In this document: piece by piece, positions 12,078 through 26,327 of the stretch
Numbering within the stretch: the stretch's first letter is position 1
How the letters are laid out: each line of letters starts with the position of its first letter
NCBI GenBank assembly: GCA_025403435.1
Contig: CM046350.1
Coordinates: 3,941,512-4,005,511 of the forward strand
Length of the DNA: 64,000 nt
Reading direction: 5' to 3'
Source: Artocarpus heterophyllus
Lineage: Eukaryota; Streptophyta; Magnoliopsida; Rosales; Moraceae
Made by a program: the position numbers and the translations under genes
The notes under the pieces: model-generated
Told to the model about the DNA's origin: nothing
What the model saw: only the letters and a program-made list of their open reading frames with translations
Database searches by the model: none

Positions 12078-15000
12078 GTTTAAACATGTATGATATCTCA
12101 TATAAATTATAAGGAGGAAAGCTAGATTGAAATTATTTAAATTAATATATGCTGCCAAGTTTGACGGTTAAAATTTACTTATTAATTTGATCGTTTGATG
12201 TTCTAGAAGTTCCAAATATATATGCTCTAAAATTGTTTTAACAAAATGTAACTGGGGATTAAATTTGAGACATACAAAGAGTTAAGGGTTAAGTTAGAAC
12301 AATTTTCAATACAATGATCAATTTCAAAAAGAGAAAAAAGTTTAAGGACCTGTGGTAAATTTAAGTGTAACATATATATACACAATAGAAAGAAGTGATC
12401 AGTTTGTAATTTTCTTACGGTATCCAGAAGAAACTCCATTCCCTGGCCGTTGGATTTGTCTACTTCACTTTTCCTTCCACTCACAATTATAAGGACCACC
12501 ATCCCAAAACTGTAAACATCAGTCTTGGGGGATACGATTCCTTGAAAATATTCTGGCGCGTTAATTCCTCTGCAGTTCGGAACAAGAAATATAAAAATCA
12601 AATTAAATAATGGAAAGTTCAAAGGCATGTTTAGGGAATTAAAGGAAGAAAGTATCAAATTAACGGGCCGATTGGTATCTCAACATTCAAGAAATATCAA
12701 ATTGGTATTCTACAAATTGATTTCTTTAATACATCAAATTCTGAAAAAAAAAATTATGCCTTTTAAGAAAAATGTGATTTTTAATTAAAAAATCATGTGA
12801 TATATTTTTAGACGGAAGACAGAGAAAACATTTCTTGTCTTTAAAAATGGTTTGGAGGGCTATTTTTTTTTTTAAGTATATATGAAGAATTTATTTACTA
12901 TTACGGAAACATTAGTTCCCAATCTCTTAATTCGATAATACATTAGTTATCACGACATAATTTATCCTTATTTGTCATAATTTATCCTTGTTTCTCACTT
13001 ACTTGGGCGCTTCTTCTTTGATTAGCAAAAGCTGGTCTTTATTACTATGAACACCTGCCAATCTTAAGTCTGAAAGCTTGGGCTCACATTTTTCATCAAG
13101 AAGAATATTACCAGTCTTGATGTTGCCATGAATGACTAGTCTATGAGGCTCATGTAGATACCCCAAACCCCTTGCTATTCCAAGGCAAATGTTAAATCTA
13201 GTTTCCCAATTAAGCTTCGATTTCGGCAAATGATGTGAGCCTGCAAAATACAATATATTCTGTATGTTTAGTGTTATAAGCCACGTGACTCAATTTTGTT
13301 ATTACAACCTAGAAATCAATTGTGATCAACTCAAGGGAAACCCATGTCTTTAGCCAGAGAACAAGCTCAAATAACCAGCTCGGTCCATCCAATAAAACAT
13401 AAGTGACTCTAAAAAAAGTAACATCTTGTCGGGACGTATAAAGGTTTCTAGATTCCAGAGTCCCATATTGTTAATAAAACATAAAAACAAGCACAACTTA
13501 TATGGATATAATTAGACTATCTCACTTGATAGGGTGACCTTTTAAAAATATGCACAAAGAAAAAAACTTACCAAATAAGGCATCTTCAAGGGATCTGTAT
13601 TCCATATATTCGTAAACGAGCAACTGTAGGCCTTTTCCAACATGAACATCCCACAATTTAAGGATGTTCTCATGTGATAATGATGTCATGTTAAAAACTT
13701 CGAGTTTCAATTTATGGATTCTTTTCTTAAAACGTGAAGAAAGCTTCTTCACAGCCACTTTGTGATTTTCCAATACTTCTGCCTGTTGATCGGTGATAAT
13801 TAAAAATTGTTCAAATAGTGACCTCAAATATAATCTATTAATTACTGAAATTTCCACGGAGTAAAGATAAAGGTTATAATTACCTCATAAACTGTCCCTA
13901 AACTCCCGCTTCCAAGCTTCTTGTTACGGTTAAAGTTCCCAGTACCTTTTTTTAGTTCTTTGAGGGTGACTGTTTTTCCTTCGCCAACTTTAATTCTTGC
14001 TGTTTGAAGGAAAGATCAGTTATCGTCAAAAGATGGAGAGTGTTTGGGAAGTCGGTTCGAACCAAATAGTTTGTTTTAAAAATACTATAGCAATTCAAAT
14101 TTTGTGAAAAAAAAAACACTATAATCAAATTCACAAACGGACCCTATATATGTTCACTAAGCAATATCTTCACAACTTGTTGCGATGGAAAAAACTACTA
14201 TGACGATATAACAAAAGTAAAAATCTTTTTCCACTACTTAATATGAAAATCATTCAAAGATTTCATATTTTTATTTAGCTTAAGTAAACAGTTATATGCA
14301 TGTCTTTGTCTACTGCTAATCATCTCACCTTGTAATTCTTTGTCTTCCAGCAGTCCCATTGCCCAGGCCAAAAACAACATGAGCAGCAGAGCAGTCACTA
14401 TTGAAGCTATAGAAATAAATGCTCTTTTCAAGGGAGATAGTCCACGACCTCCGACTATGAATTCTGTGTGTGATGGAAGCTATATTAGCAAACAAGTAAT
14501 TAATGAACAACCGAAAAGAAGAATTAAAATATCCTTTAAGTGTAAAAATAAAACAAACACATAGTTGCAGGCATAACGTAATGATAATTCTACACGATAT
14601 AGGATGTAGAGTTCGTATCCTTTTCTCTAAGTTAAAAAAAAATAATAAATAAAACAAACAGCACTTACGAGGATTGACGGAAATAGCTGATATAAGTGGA
14701 CCATTATAAGAAAGTTGTTTGATGTGAGAACCTTTTCCGGCCCAGTACAAGTGGATATCCAACAAACCGTCATCCTTCACTTGAGTTCTAAACGTTCTAT
14801 TAATTGCTTTGTTTGAACCGCCTGCCTCGCCTTTGATGTTGAAATCACTCAGTACTCTCTCACCCTTCATCAACATTAATGAACAACATACAATTAGGTT
14901 AAAAATTACTTCTGAGAAATTGATTATATAGTTAGTTGATAGAATCAACCAAAGGAAAACTATTATCTACATTTTTTTCTGTAAGTGACGAGAGAGGACA

Positions 15001-18000
15001 ACTGATACGATAGCTGGCTAGTGGCTTCAGTATATCCTAACTGGGTTGGCGCTCAGTAGACAACTCATCTTTACCAAAGCCTCCATTTAAATTTTATTAA
15101 GGAAGAAGGAAAATAAATATAGGACCTGAATATACACGTCAAATAAACGTTTCCTTAGGTTGTTATAGTTTGCAGCTTCTGTGACGGAGACGCATTCTGT
15201 GTAGACAATTTCAGCGAAGTGAAGGGTGACGTTATAAATCCCCTTGTATAGATTTAGCCCGTAGTAGTTCAAAGAAACTGGCGAGAGACGAGATTCTTCG
15301 TACAAGGATGCCTCGGCATTGAAGACTTTGTAGGGGTGTTTTTGAATGTAATAACTTGAATTGACAGTATCGATGAAGAAGTCTCCTGAGAAGCTATAGG
15401 CCCAGTTCCGGTTTGAACTTTGATAAAAATAATCTGTTTCATTGTCTGCCTCGTAATTATCTTTGTTGATGGTTGTTTGCTCACCCCCACAGTTTACGAA
15501 CAAGGAGGAGACTGCAAGAGAAAGAAGATACATAATATTACATATAGCTATTCTCATTTTCTTATCTCATTGGTTATTCCTCCAATTAACTTCACTGTTC
15601 GGTTCCTATTCATGTGGTGAGATTATTAAATTTCAATTTATAAATAAACAGTGGAGGGACAACGAGATAAAAACATGAGGATAACAGATCTGGACTCCCA
15701 ATTTAGTTACAAAAAATAAGTTAATTCTAAAGAATAAGCTCACATTTTGGTTTCCGGGGGAAATACGCTTTCGCCATCTGAGAGAGGTTTAGCCTAAAAG
15801 TAACCATCATTAATTAGTTTATAAGAAATTAATGGTTCTTCCTTTTTTTTTCTTTTTTTGTTTTGAAAAGCAGATCAGAGACAACATCACCATACATATA
15901 TGGGGGATTGGTTGCAGAGCTTTGGCAGCAGCAGCAGAAAAACAAGTTCCTGATAGCCAAACCAAAAACATTTCCACAAAACTACCATTTGCAAGAAATA
16001 ATATGTATTTTGCATTTAAATTTAAAAAAAAAAAATTGGTCAAGGCTAATTCTCACAGATTTATGGTGGGTGAAACTGGGACTTTTATTACTGAGAAGTT
16101 ATTGTGTGACAAATCCCTACAACATATGAAAAAAAAAATAAAAGTATATTACATTAAAGTATATCGCATTAAAAGTTAATTAAGAAGATTATTCAAGTTA
16201 TCAGACCATACATCCTAGTTCCTTTCTCAAAAAAAATCCACGCAGGGATGTCTCCAGTAAGGTAATTTCTTGCAAAAGACCTACAGAAATATATATAAGT
16301 CATTATAAACTGGGCCTGGGGTTATAATTTTCTTTAAAATTTCTGCAACAAGAACAAGTAATTATAAGAAAGCTTGGAGTAGGTATATGAAATATGAACA
16401 TCATATTTTCTCTTACATGTGAATTAAACTTGGTTTCCATGTCAATGGAATTCCACCTGTTAGGCTGTTGAAGCTCAAATCTCTGCAAAATAAAAATTCA
16501 TAGGGTTAATTACTTGACTCTTCTTTTTTTTTTTTTTTTTGGTAAATTAAACTTAGATTTGGTAGTACTAATATTTCTCATGGACACTCCTATATAATAT
16601 ATGGGAAATTCTGGGTCACCTTTTAAACCTGTTTAATATGTAAGAAACTGATATATTATGTTGGAAAATGAACCACATATATAGTGCTCTTGTTTGGGAT
16701 GCTTAACTTGAGAATTTGAAAAGAACAACTTACAGGTATTTAAGTGATGAAGACTCACTAATAAACTTGGGGATTGAACCAATGATTGAGCAGTTCCTCA
16801 GTATGCTGCAGAATTAAGGAGAGTGAGAAAAAAAAAAAAGGCCATCCAACAGACAATATTTGATTTCTCTGCTTTAGGATTAGCAAAAATCACTCTTTCA
16901 TGACAAAATATGATTAAAAAAAAACAAAAACACCAACAGCGTATGAATTTTGGGGAGGTCTACAGATGACGGGAACTGGAACGAAGATGTTTTGACGTCA
17001 CTTATCATCCTGTAGGAATTAAGAGCCAAAAAAAATAAAAGTAAATTTTTTTGCCCAAAATAAGGAAAAAAAAAATGGATGTACAATCATTATTAGCAAA
17101 ATGTAGTGCCTATAGGAAACTTATAAATCAAGTAATATAAAAGGGATAGTACTACACTTACAGAACGTCAAGCCTTGACAGATGAAAAACCTCTGTAGGT
17201 ATCTCTCCTTCAAAATTATTTCCCAATAATGCCCTGGAAGAGCAACACAAGTTTTTTAATTCCCTGAAACGGTTCAACTTAAAATAATCATAGGCATGTA
17301 AATGTTGGAGATATATAATCACATTGATTCTACCAAAAGGCGTTTGGGATTACAGTTCAAACCAGAATTTGTAATTCAAAGTAATTTTGCTACACTGTTT
17401 TCTCTAGCAAAATTTAAATTTTAAACCAATTGTGATTTAAACTCTTGACAAACGCATCCTTTGTGTCATTTTTTAAGAACAAGAAATAAAAACACCCTAA
17501 TTAATTAAATTTTGAGCTCAAACGAATAAAGTTCTACAAAATTAGCCATAAATATCTAAGAAATAAAATGATAACTCACAGAATTTCGATTTCGGGCCAG
17601 TTCTTTATGAAACAAGGTAACTGACCGGACAAACTATTCCCAGATACTCGACTGCATCGCCAAAACAAATCAGGTTGTTTGACATGATAATTATAGTAAA
17701 CCTTATAATATTATTATATAATTATAATTTACACGTGGAATGATCATACTATAGATTGTAAGAATAGCGAGAACACTTACAATGACCCCAGTTTGCGAAG
17801 TTGACCGTAACTATCCGGCAATTTCCCGGTTAAATAATTGGATGAAAGCCAGCTGCAATAATATCAACGAAGAAAAATATGATTATTATATTTTCATGAA
17901 TATTTTTTATATTTTTTCTTCTCCGTTAACTTCTAGAATCTGTTGTATATAACTTACAGCGCTCTAAGAGAACTCAGATTCCCAAGTGTAGAAGGAAGTC

Positions 18001-21000
18001 TACCAAAAAGTTGGTTTTCAGCTAATTCCCTTGAGCAATTGTATAATGAAAATCATGAAAATGGCTAATATTAATGCCAGGTCAAGGTAATTCGGAAGAA
18101 TTAATTAAGAAAAGGGCATAGCAATGCTGAAGACGGAAGAGCAAGGCCGCGGCAGCCTCGGCCCCTGCCACCTTTTTTTGGGATTAGAGGAGCCTACTGC
18201 CTGTGACACGACCGAGCTCTCAGTCCACCTCTTTAGATCTTTTCTTCAATAACTAGTTGGAGGTGCATACATATTCCACGTACGCATTCAGTTTGTTGAA
18301 TTGTTTTGACTATGTAAATAAAAATTTATTTTTTCTTGGATTTATTAATCACTCTAAGAGTTTAGTGAAGTAAAAAATTATTTAGTAGGGCACATATAAA
18401 AATAATATTAAGGCAAATTAGACCTTATATTATTTAGGAGATACATTTGAGAAAATCGTATTTAATAGGGACTGTAAGACAAAGAGGTTTAAGTAGAGAC
18501 ACAATTTTTTTTTTTTTAAAAAGAAGTTATTTAGCAATTAGGAAAAAAGTATTTATAATGGCTATCTATGTTTGAGAAAACATTATCTAAAAAGACTAGC
18601 TAGCTTTAAGAAAGAATATTTAAGTGGGAAGATATTTTAGTTTCAATAGAGAATATGAAAAAAGAAAATTAATAAGACGCACTAAATGGAAATGTTTTGG
18701 GAAAAGTATAAGATTCGATTTTGATATAATAATATTTTACAGGGTTACATGAAAATATATTTAAGTAAGAAAATTTTAGTAAATTTATTTTATATGGAAA
18801 AATACAAATTATTTTTGTAAGGCATGTTAAAAAAAGGGGATTTAAAATAGGATCTAAAGAAGGCAAAACAAAGAAAAAAGAGGCCGAATGAAATTGCATA
18901 TTTCAACCAAACCATGTATTGGGGTCAAAACCCAGCGGTGTTGATTTGCACTTGGAATAGGACAAAAAAAAAACAGAGAAAGAGAGAGAACCATCTCAAT
19001 TACGTGTTTCAATCAAAACATATGTATTAGTTGTAAACATATAAATAGATTTAAGAAAAAAGAAAAATAATATTTCAAAGAAGCGATTGTAAGAAAAAAA
19101 TATATATTAACAAAAATCACATTTGATAACAATATTTAAAGTATTTTATGGAAAATATTTTAAGCGAGGATATATTTGCAAATGCATGTTTCAACGGGAC
19201 AAAATAAAAAATAAAAATTAAATTAATTAGATTTAAAAATTAACATATTTTAGGTCGTAGAAGAGTGGAGAAAATTAATAGATAACCCAAAAAAGGGGAA
19301 AACAAAGTGGAAGTTTTAATCAAAATGAGTCAAAACCCCCTAAAAAAAGAACAGTTCTATTTAACATTATGGTTAAAACTTTGTTATTAACAAAATAATA
19401 AGTCATAGTCTAAAAAATATACAATATATTAGACAGAGTTTAAAGTTCTATAAAAAGTAAGGCTTTAATTTTATAGAAATGAAAATAATTTTTTGAAAAG
19501 ACAAAAGGTGCCTCAGTAAAACAAAAAGACATTAATTATCCGTACAAATGAGTCAGCTTTCTAAGAGATCCTAGTTCGTCCGGAATTGAGCCCGATAACA
19601 TATTGAAGTTCACAGACCTGCAAGCAAAACCCTGTGAATTAAGATGGATAAATACAAACATGCAATCGTATCGAAAAGTCTGGTAAATATATATGAATTT
19701 ACAAGATTTCTAGAGAATCCAGTTGACCCAGTGATGATGGTATACGGCCTTCGAGGAAGTTGTAACTCAGATCCCTGTCGTGTGCAAATGCAGTAGTAAA
19801 TGGCAAAAACCCGAGTATATCATATTGTCTAAATACAAACACCACCAGCTTACGAGGATATTGGACCCTTCACTTAATAGTTTTGATCTTTTAAGATGAA
19901 AGCATAAGTTTTAAGGTCGAAAACTTTAGAATTAAGCACTTCATTTATCATCATTGATGAAATTATTGATTAAAGTTTACATTAAGAATGTAAAAGTACT
20001 CTTGAATAAGAAATAAAATATCGCACATGAATAATGTGAGAACTGTGAGGAAACAAAAATGTAATAATAAATTTAGATAGATCAAACAGTTTCAAACCAT
20101 GAGAATTTAAGAAAGACCAAGTCCTCAAAACTAGAGGTGCTAATTAAAATAATTAATTAATTCTTTAGATTTCTTGATTTAGAAATATTAGATCATTATG
20201 ACTTACAGATATGTAAGAGACTTCAAGGTCCCTAAGCTCTCTGGTATTTGCCCTCTCAGTTCATTGTGTGAAAGATCCCTGAACATATACAGAAATCCTA
20301 CTTATTATATATATAAATATATATATATATGCGTACAATACAAGAAAAAATGACTAGTACTTATAGACTTACAGGCTTTCAAGGTTTATTAAATCCCCCA
20401 AGCTATTTGGTATGCTTTCTTGAAGCATATTATCGGATAGAACACTGTGATTGTGAAGATGTATGTCATTAATATTCATGAAAAATATATTAACGTAAAA
20501 ATAGGGATCATAGTAATAAATTATCATGTTTAATCATAAATATAATTCTCCTCTTTCTCCCCCTACCAAAGAAGCTCCTCTTAGAAGGTGAGGACCAGTC
20601 GGGATAAAAGAAATTCTTTTACATTTATATTCACTTTTAATTGGTGCCCTAATATTGTAGAATTTTCTTCGAACATGTTCACCAATTTTTGCCTTCCTAG
20701 CTATTGAGGAAAAGTGCAGACTGAATTTCTGTTTTTGCTTTTAAGACAATTATCAAATAAAATTAATAAAACCCTCATTACCGCATTAGGAAAATAAGAA
20801 TTTCAGAAAATGGCGAAGACGAAGAAAACTTCTCACTGATTCAATTTGCTTACAAGGCTTATATACCAAGGACCAAAATTTAGAGGAAAGGAGAGAGTGC
20901 CAAATGGAATTACAATATTCTGAGGTAATGGAAAGTGGTGAACAGCACAACAATAAAGATTCCCTCTCTATACAAAGGATACAACCAATCAGAGTCTAGA

Positions 21001-24000
21001 TATGTCGTTCCCTCTTGCCCTCTTCGTTGTCACTTTATTATTTATTTAACATATCGTTTAAGCTTAAGGACTGAAACATATAATAGGACATAAATATTAA
21101 AAGTTATTAAGTATTTCACTTAGTTGTAAAAAATTAATTAAGAGGACAACTAAATGGACAAAAAAATAAAACAACTGATCTTGATTTCAATCAGTCAGCT
21201 GCTAGTGGAATATTCTGGACCATCACTAGTCCTGAAATAAGCTACATGGCTAATCAACCATTAGCTCTAACACGCATAAACCATCACATGTAAGCAGGAA
21301 GAAAGAGAGTTAGAAGATTGAAAAGAAATTGTACATTTCGGTTAGATATTGAAGCTCGCCCAGTGCGTCATGTATTTTTCCATCTAATCCCAAGTTACCG
21401 AATCTCCTGCCACACAAACATAGTTAGTTAGTGAAATTGTCAAGACTAAATTTCGAATTACTAGACGAAGTTAAATATCCTTTCAAAATCCAAACCCTTA
21501 ATTATGATTCCTACTGACCATATTTTTATCAAAATATTTAAGAGAACTTTCTTTAAATGATATAAGAGAATTGTTTTGCTACTTTTTTAGAAGTTTTTCA
21601 GAATAACACTGGATACTCCTCAATCGTATGCGAAGAATATTGCACCCGCAATATACTTTAATAGCGTTAACCAATCAAGTAATATAATGAGAACGCAAAG
21701 ATTTAACGTGATTTGATAGTAGATAAAAGACAACATTCGTCAAGAGCACAGGGAATGGACGTCAATTATTGGATGGCACAGGAGCACAAGGACAACAATC
21801 ATCAAGAGACGACAAAAGGGCGATGTGACAAAAATTTCCAATAGAGGGTGCAACGGCATACGGAAGGCAATTGACAAGAAGGACGCATTGGGTGCATGGA
21901 CGACTCGCCAAGAGAGGGCGCTGAGAGAGCAATCGTCGAGAGTTCAAGGTGTTGCTCGTTTGAGAACAACGTTAGAGAGAAGAGTGGTAATGGATTTTTT
22001 TTTTTTTTTTTTTTTTGGGTAGGAAGCATTAGGGTGTTGCTTGTTGGAGCGAATGAGACAAGTAGGCGTAGGCACATGGAGAAAAAAGAGATACATCAGT
22101 CATAGAAGATTAAAGACTTGTTATAATATGAGTAACTCTTGACATCATGTTATAAAGAAACAAAAAAAAATAAAATTAAAGCAATTCAGTAGCGTATTTA
22201 AATTCATGACTAGAAAACGAGAGGGAGAATACACTAGTAACAAACACAGGTTGCCTAAAAAACGTTGACCAATACTTTTTTATTACTTACAATTTGGTGA
22301 CGTGGCAAATTGTTGAATTGTTCTCGGTGTGACAATTTTCGCAAATCAGATACGCGGTAGAAGGATGATTTTTGCAAGGCCAGCGCCAAAATTCACCGTC
22401 TAATGCTCTGCTTGACTCGAACTCCTCTCTTATGGTTTCCAGAGCATGCACTGCCAATACTTCATTGGATTAGTATTCATTGAAAAACTAGCTACAATAT
22501 ATAAGTTATTCTCTAATTAAACTTCTATGAAAATAAAGCTCTTGTGTTGCCAGCCTTTTGTTTTCAAGCAGATCAACATCTAAATAGTACAAACATGAAA
22601 CATCAAATCGACCGCCAAAAGAATGATAAGCCAACACAACTGCTTTAGAAGCCCGAATAGTAACAAAATAAAGGATTAATTACAAAAATTCCGCTTATTG
22701 TAACACTTTGCTCTCCAAACTTCAAAACATAACATTCATTTCTCTTGAAGTATAAACTGTTAACAAAAAATGATCTTTCTGTTAAAACTTTAACAAAAAA
22801 TTAACAAACAATTATAAAGTTAAGGGTATTTTGATAGTTTTGGTTATAAAAATAACCATAAAAATTAAAACTACAATAAAATAGTCTTTTTTGTGGATTA
22901 AAAACAAAAAAAAATTAAAATCAATATACCATTAGAATCCTTCTTTTTCTTTTGTATGCCAAAGTAATTTTTTTCACACCTAAAAAATATTTTAAAATTT
23001 TAAAAATTATATATATTATTGAAATGAAAAAGAATATAATATAATATATTCAATATAACACAAAATTTTCAAAGAGAAAAAAACTTTGACTGTATTAATA
23101 AAATTTATTTTATATTTTTAAAGTTCTATTGATATTTATACCTTTTAAAATTTTAAAATCCCTTTTGAGTTTCAAAAAAAAGTTAATAAAATTTTAAAGA
23201 AAATTTTAATATATAAAAAAAAAGATTCAAATAGTAATATATTAAAAGATATAAATTTAAACTAGTGGTGTTCAGATTTTATAGAAAAATGCTGTCCTGA
23301 CTCTTTGTCCTATGTGTTTCCTATAAAAAGCAATAAACATTAAATTCACTTTAAGTATTCAAGCCAGTTTTCTTTCTTTAATTATACATGACAAAGTGTT
23401 TGGCAAATGAATTCAAGCTTATGAGTTTGAACTCAAATATTATAGCATATGAGATTTTATATCGTAATATACTTTTATTTTACACTATAATATGTGAGAG
23501 TTTTACACTGTTTACGGTTTCAAGTTATAAGTTTAAACTTGTTTATCAAACAAATAGAGACGTTATTTTACTAATTAAACAATTTTGTTCTCAAACACCA
23601 AAGCCATCATATATCATAACGTCAACCACACAGAATCATTGATTATGGCACATACTAGCTACCTCACAAATGCCCAAATATCACACACACAGCACTCGAC
23701 TAACGCAACTTATAGCTGGATCAACGCACACATCTTAGCAGGGCAGAGCTCCATATAGTCTGAGATAAACGGCGGTCCCTTGTAAATCTTTTTTATTTAA
23801 ATTTTATATATAAAATCTAATGAAATTTGTAATCGGTCCATTAAAATTCTGAAATTTTGCATTTCTCGCCTACCTCACAATAGTTTATCGCACTTTTTTT
23901 AAATTTTAATACACGCCCCTGCATTTTGACTCATTCTTTTGACTCCGTCCCAGTACTCTAGCGTCACCACATCTGTTCACTCGCATAAACATGACCAAGG

Positions 24001-24811
24001 CTAACGTGTTAGCCCAATATTAGACCTGATAATCATCACTGATTGCGCTATATTGCAATGACGCTTCTAGTAAGTCAGGTACTAGTTTGCCGAACTTGAA
24101 AGCTTTTACAGCATTCTAGGCAATCTTGATGATGTATGGAAGCGGAGGAAATCTTGATTATTGTTAAATACTACTTAAGTTTGCTTTAAAGTAACTAATC
24201 ATATCATTAGTAGAAAATCCTGAAATAATTGCGGGCTCTTTCCTTTTTATTTCAATTTATTAACCAAAAACAGAAGACAAATCATGTACATATATATATA
24301 GTAGATATATATATTGATCAAGAAAACCGTAAATTTCTCAGTTAATTACTCCAAAACGACGTTCGGGAGGTGTCCAAGAACACCTGGATTTTTTTGAGTG
24401 TTGGGAAAAAAATCTGAGAGAAAGGGTAAGAAGAAAGTGTGAATATTCTGATTTTTATCTCTGATCTAATTAGTACCAAGATTTAAACCTTTATCTTGGA
24501 CGTTGGATGGAACAAACATGATCTATATACATTCATAAACATATAAATATATATATATATTTTTTTTTTCTTTGAACATGTATATATGTGTGTGTTTTTA
24601 AAGCCTACAAAAATCAATTGTTTAAGCAGTAAAGAAGATTAACACTCAGAATAAATAAAGAAATAAAAGGTGACGAAGGATACATACATTCAATATAAGG
24701 CAAAGTTTCCGCCGCTGCGGTCTGAAATTTGAAGCCAGAGCTTGAAAGCCAAATGAGAAAGACGCTCAAGTAGATAATAATACACTTTACAAAAAGTGGA
24801 AGAGAACCCAT
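11743..24811 (-). CDS. LRR-malectin receptor-like kinase (LRR-VIII-2 type), probable pseudokinase, 24 exons
   Basis: Exons, in coding order: 24688-24811, 22291-22450, 21335-21406, 20373-20444, 20207-20278, 19703-19774, 19546-19617, 17958-18029, 17781-17852, 17580-17651, 17162-17233, 16938-17009, 16734-16805, 16417-16482, 16212-16280, 15744-15793, 15126-15511, 14669-14864, 14329-14463, 13884-13999, 13572-13782, 13003-13240, 12419-12569, 11743-12021. They sum to 2,973 nt (990 aa) with matching phases and GT/AG borders. A signal peptide is followed by an LRR cap, eleven one-repeat exons of exactly 72 nt, then malectin (NCGG near 427), a membrane span (about 629-653) and a kinase domain. The glycine loop GSGSLG (689-694) and Lys 710 are kept, but HRD reads H-G-N (806-808) and DFG reads D-L-R (826-828). 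Catalysis is therefore unlikely. This layout matches plasma-membrane LRR-VIII-2 receptors. Minor splice choices may differ; a few donors are weak (GTTGGT, GTCCTA). Confidence 0.82.
12042..12077. repeat. CA/TA microsatellite in last RLK intron
   Basis: A run of CA units passes directly into TA units inside the intron between the last two exons of the receptor-kinase gene. Confidence 0.85.
17338..17455. mobile_element. Short MITE in an RLK intron
   Basis: The ends read GGCGTTTGGGATT and GACAAACGCATCC, an imperfect inverted repeat, with AGTTCAAACC inside the left end and TTTAAACTC inside the right. The interior has TTTTGCTACAC facing TCTAGCAAAAT. It sits wholly within the intron between LRR exons 17162-17233 and 17580-17651 and so does not affect coding. 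It resembles elements near 23395, 50947 and 62466. Confidence 0.5.
18030..19545. other. Large RLK intron with a GC-rich island
   Basis: This 1.5-kb intron separates two LRR exons, while most neighbouring introns are 70-500 bp. Near 18121-18240 is a short GC-rich island (GGCCGCGGCAGCCTCGGCCCC) in otherwise AT-rich DNA, suggesting an inserted repeat fragment. I see no complete element ends. Confidence 0.5.
21690..22080. other. GC-richer insert within RLK intron 2
   Basis: Within the intron between exons 21335-21406 and 22291-22450 lies a stretch of balanced composition, with AAGAGAGGGCGCTGAGAGAGC near 21909, followed by a poly-T run at about 21997-22017. It is unlike the flanking intron and is probably an old insertion. 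Open frames on both strands are short and unrecognised. Confidence 0.4.
23395..23557. mobile_element. Candidate MITE in RLK intron 1
   Basis: The left end reads TGTTTGGCAAATG and the right end GTTTATCAAACA, with GAGTTTGAACTC inside the left end and AGTTTAAACTTG inside the right. The central segments CATATGAGATTTTAT and TAATATGTGAG are related in inverted orientation. Same general family as the elements near 17338 and 50947. Confidence 0.45.
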
Positions 24812-24861
24812 TTTTTCCTTTCCTCTAAAGTCAGTTGCTGAGATTATCTATTGCCGTATTG

Positions 24862-24868
24862 TTATATA
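24862..24868 (-). promoter_or_regulatory. Candidate TATA box of the LRR-RLK gene
   Basis: On the minus strand the sequence reads TATATAA about 50 nt upstream of the start codon at 24811, beside a short GT run. The position implies a very short 5' UTR. No other evidence supports it. Confidence 0.35.
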
Positions 24869-24869
24869 C

Positions 24870-26133
24870 ACACACACACTTAAGAAGAGTAGTTCAAAAG
24901 GAGAAAAATTCTTAAAGCCTTTGAGTATTTAAATAGAATATTTAAATAAAAATTTAAATTTTTATAAAAAAAAATATTATAATAAAATAATTCAAACCAT
25001 AAAACAAACACACTCTTAGCCTCTTTGAACTTTAGTTTTATGATATTCTGCTGCGTTTTAAATTTTTTTTCTTCTTATGGAACTTTCCCAATATTATTTA
25101 ATTGTTGTTCACATCGTCTAACGTGTAACTCGTATGTTTGGTTCTAACTTGTTAAAATTTTATGTTTAAAGTATCTGGTAATCTTTTCAGAGAAAATTAG
25201 GAAAAGCTGCCCACTTAATTAACTCACTTTTTTAGTATGGTCCTACTGTAAGAATTGTCCTTATTAAGTTGATATATTATAGGAGTAAGTTACGATAAAA
25301 ATCTTATAATCTGGAAAACGAAATGGCGTAAATCTTTATGCTCTTTTAGTAAGAGGACATTTTTCTGCATTTTTTTTATTGTTTTCACTTTCAATTAATA
25401 ATTAAGGATAAGCTCATCGCTTTTGAAACACTTTATTTTTAAATTTAGGTTTACTGTGGTTGCAGGCATATTCTAACAGCAAAAACACACTCGACTTCAT
25501 CTAAAGGTAAAAAATTTGAATCTTTCTTCTGCAATTTTAAAAAAAAAATTAAGGATTTACAACTACAACAAAAATAAAATAAAATCCAAGGATGCCATTA
25601 TGTTTTTAAAAATAAAAGATAAATTAAAACTGAAGGACTTGTTATCTTTTTGCCGAACATGCACCCGTGTTACCTAATCAGCCTAAACATTACTACATAT
25701 GATTACGCATATGAGCTTGGAATTTCACATCCTATGAGCTTGGAATTTCACATCCAGCTCATTTTCTTTAATCTTTTACGTTTCTTTTTTTTCCATTACC
25801 AAAGGAACATCTTATATAGCTGGACTCTCTCAACGATACATGGTCAATTTCCGGTTTTGTGGCGATTGATTAAGAGATATTTAAGATAAACGAGCGTGGA
25901 GCCTCTTTTTTTCCTTTAATTTCGAATATAAAATTTTATAAAAATTTTATTCTCCCTTTTCTTAAAAAAATATTTCATCTTTTTTAAAATTATATTTTAC
26001 TCCATCTAAATAGGCCAAGCGCGGAGAGTTTTTCTAGCTGTACGCCTTGGCGATAAAATACTTTCTCCTTCACATATCAGGCGTATAAATACAGAAATAC
26101 TTTATATTAAAGATTTTTTCGTAGATTCCAAAT
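24870..26133. other. Intergenic between LRR-RLK and Athila element
   Basis: I see no gene. A 23-bp unit beginning TATGAGCTTGGAATTTCAC is directly repeated at 25710-25732 and 25733-25755. The rest is AT-rich. Confidence 0.5.
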
Positions 26134-26327
26134 GCATGTGATAAGCTAGTTTTAGGCTACTTAATTAGATAGTTTTCACTTAATATTTTTGTTAGTTTTG
26201 AGCAATTTATAAGGATTTGATAATGTTTTATGTTCTTTTATAGGTTTTGAAGGGGAACGAGGCATAATGGCAAAACACAGGGTAAAGCGGACTGAAAATT
26301 GAGTAAAAATAGACTCGAGATGAAATG

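Noticed and set aside
14325..14948. 207-residue open frame on the minus strand
   Set aside because: It reads through an intron between the second malectin exon and the membrane-span exon of the receptor gene and shifts out of the true exon frame.
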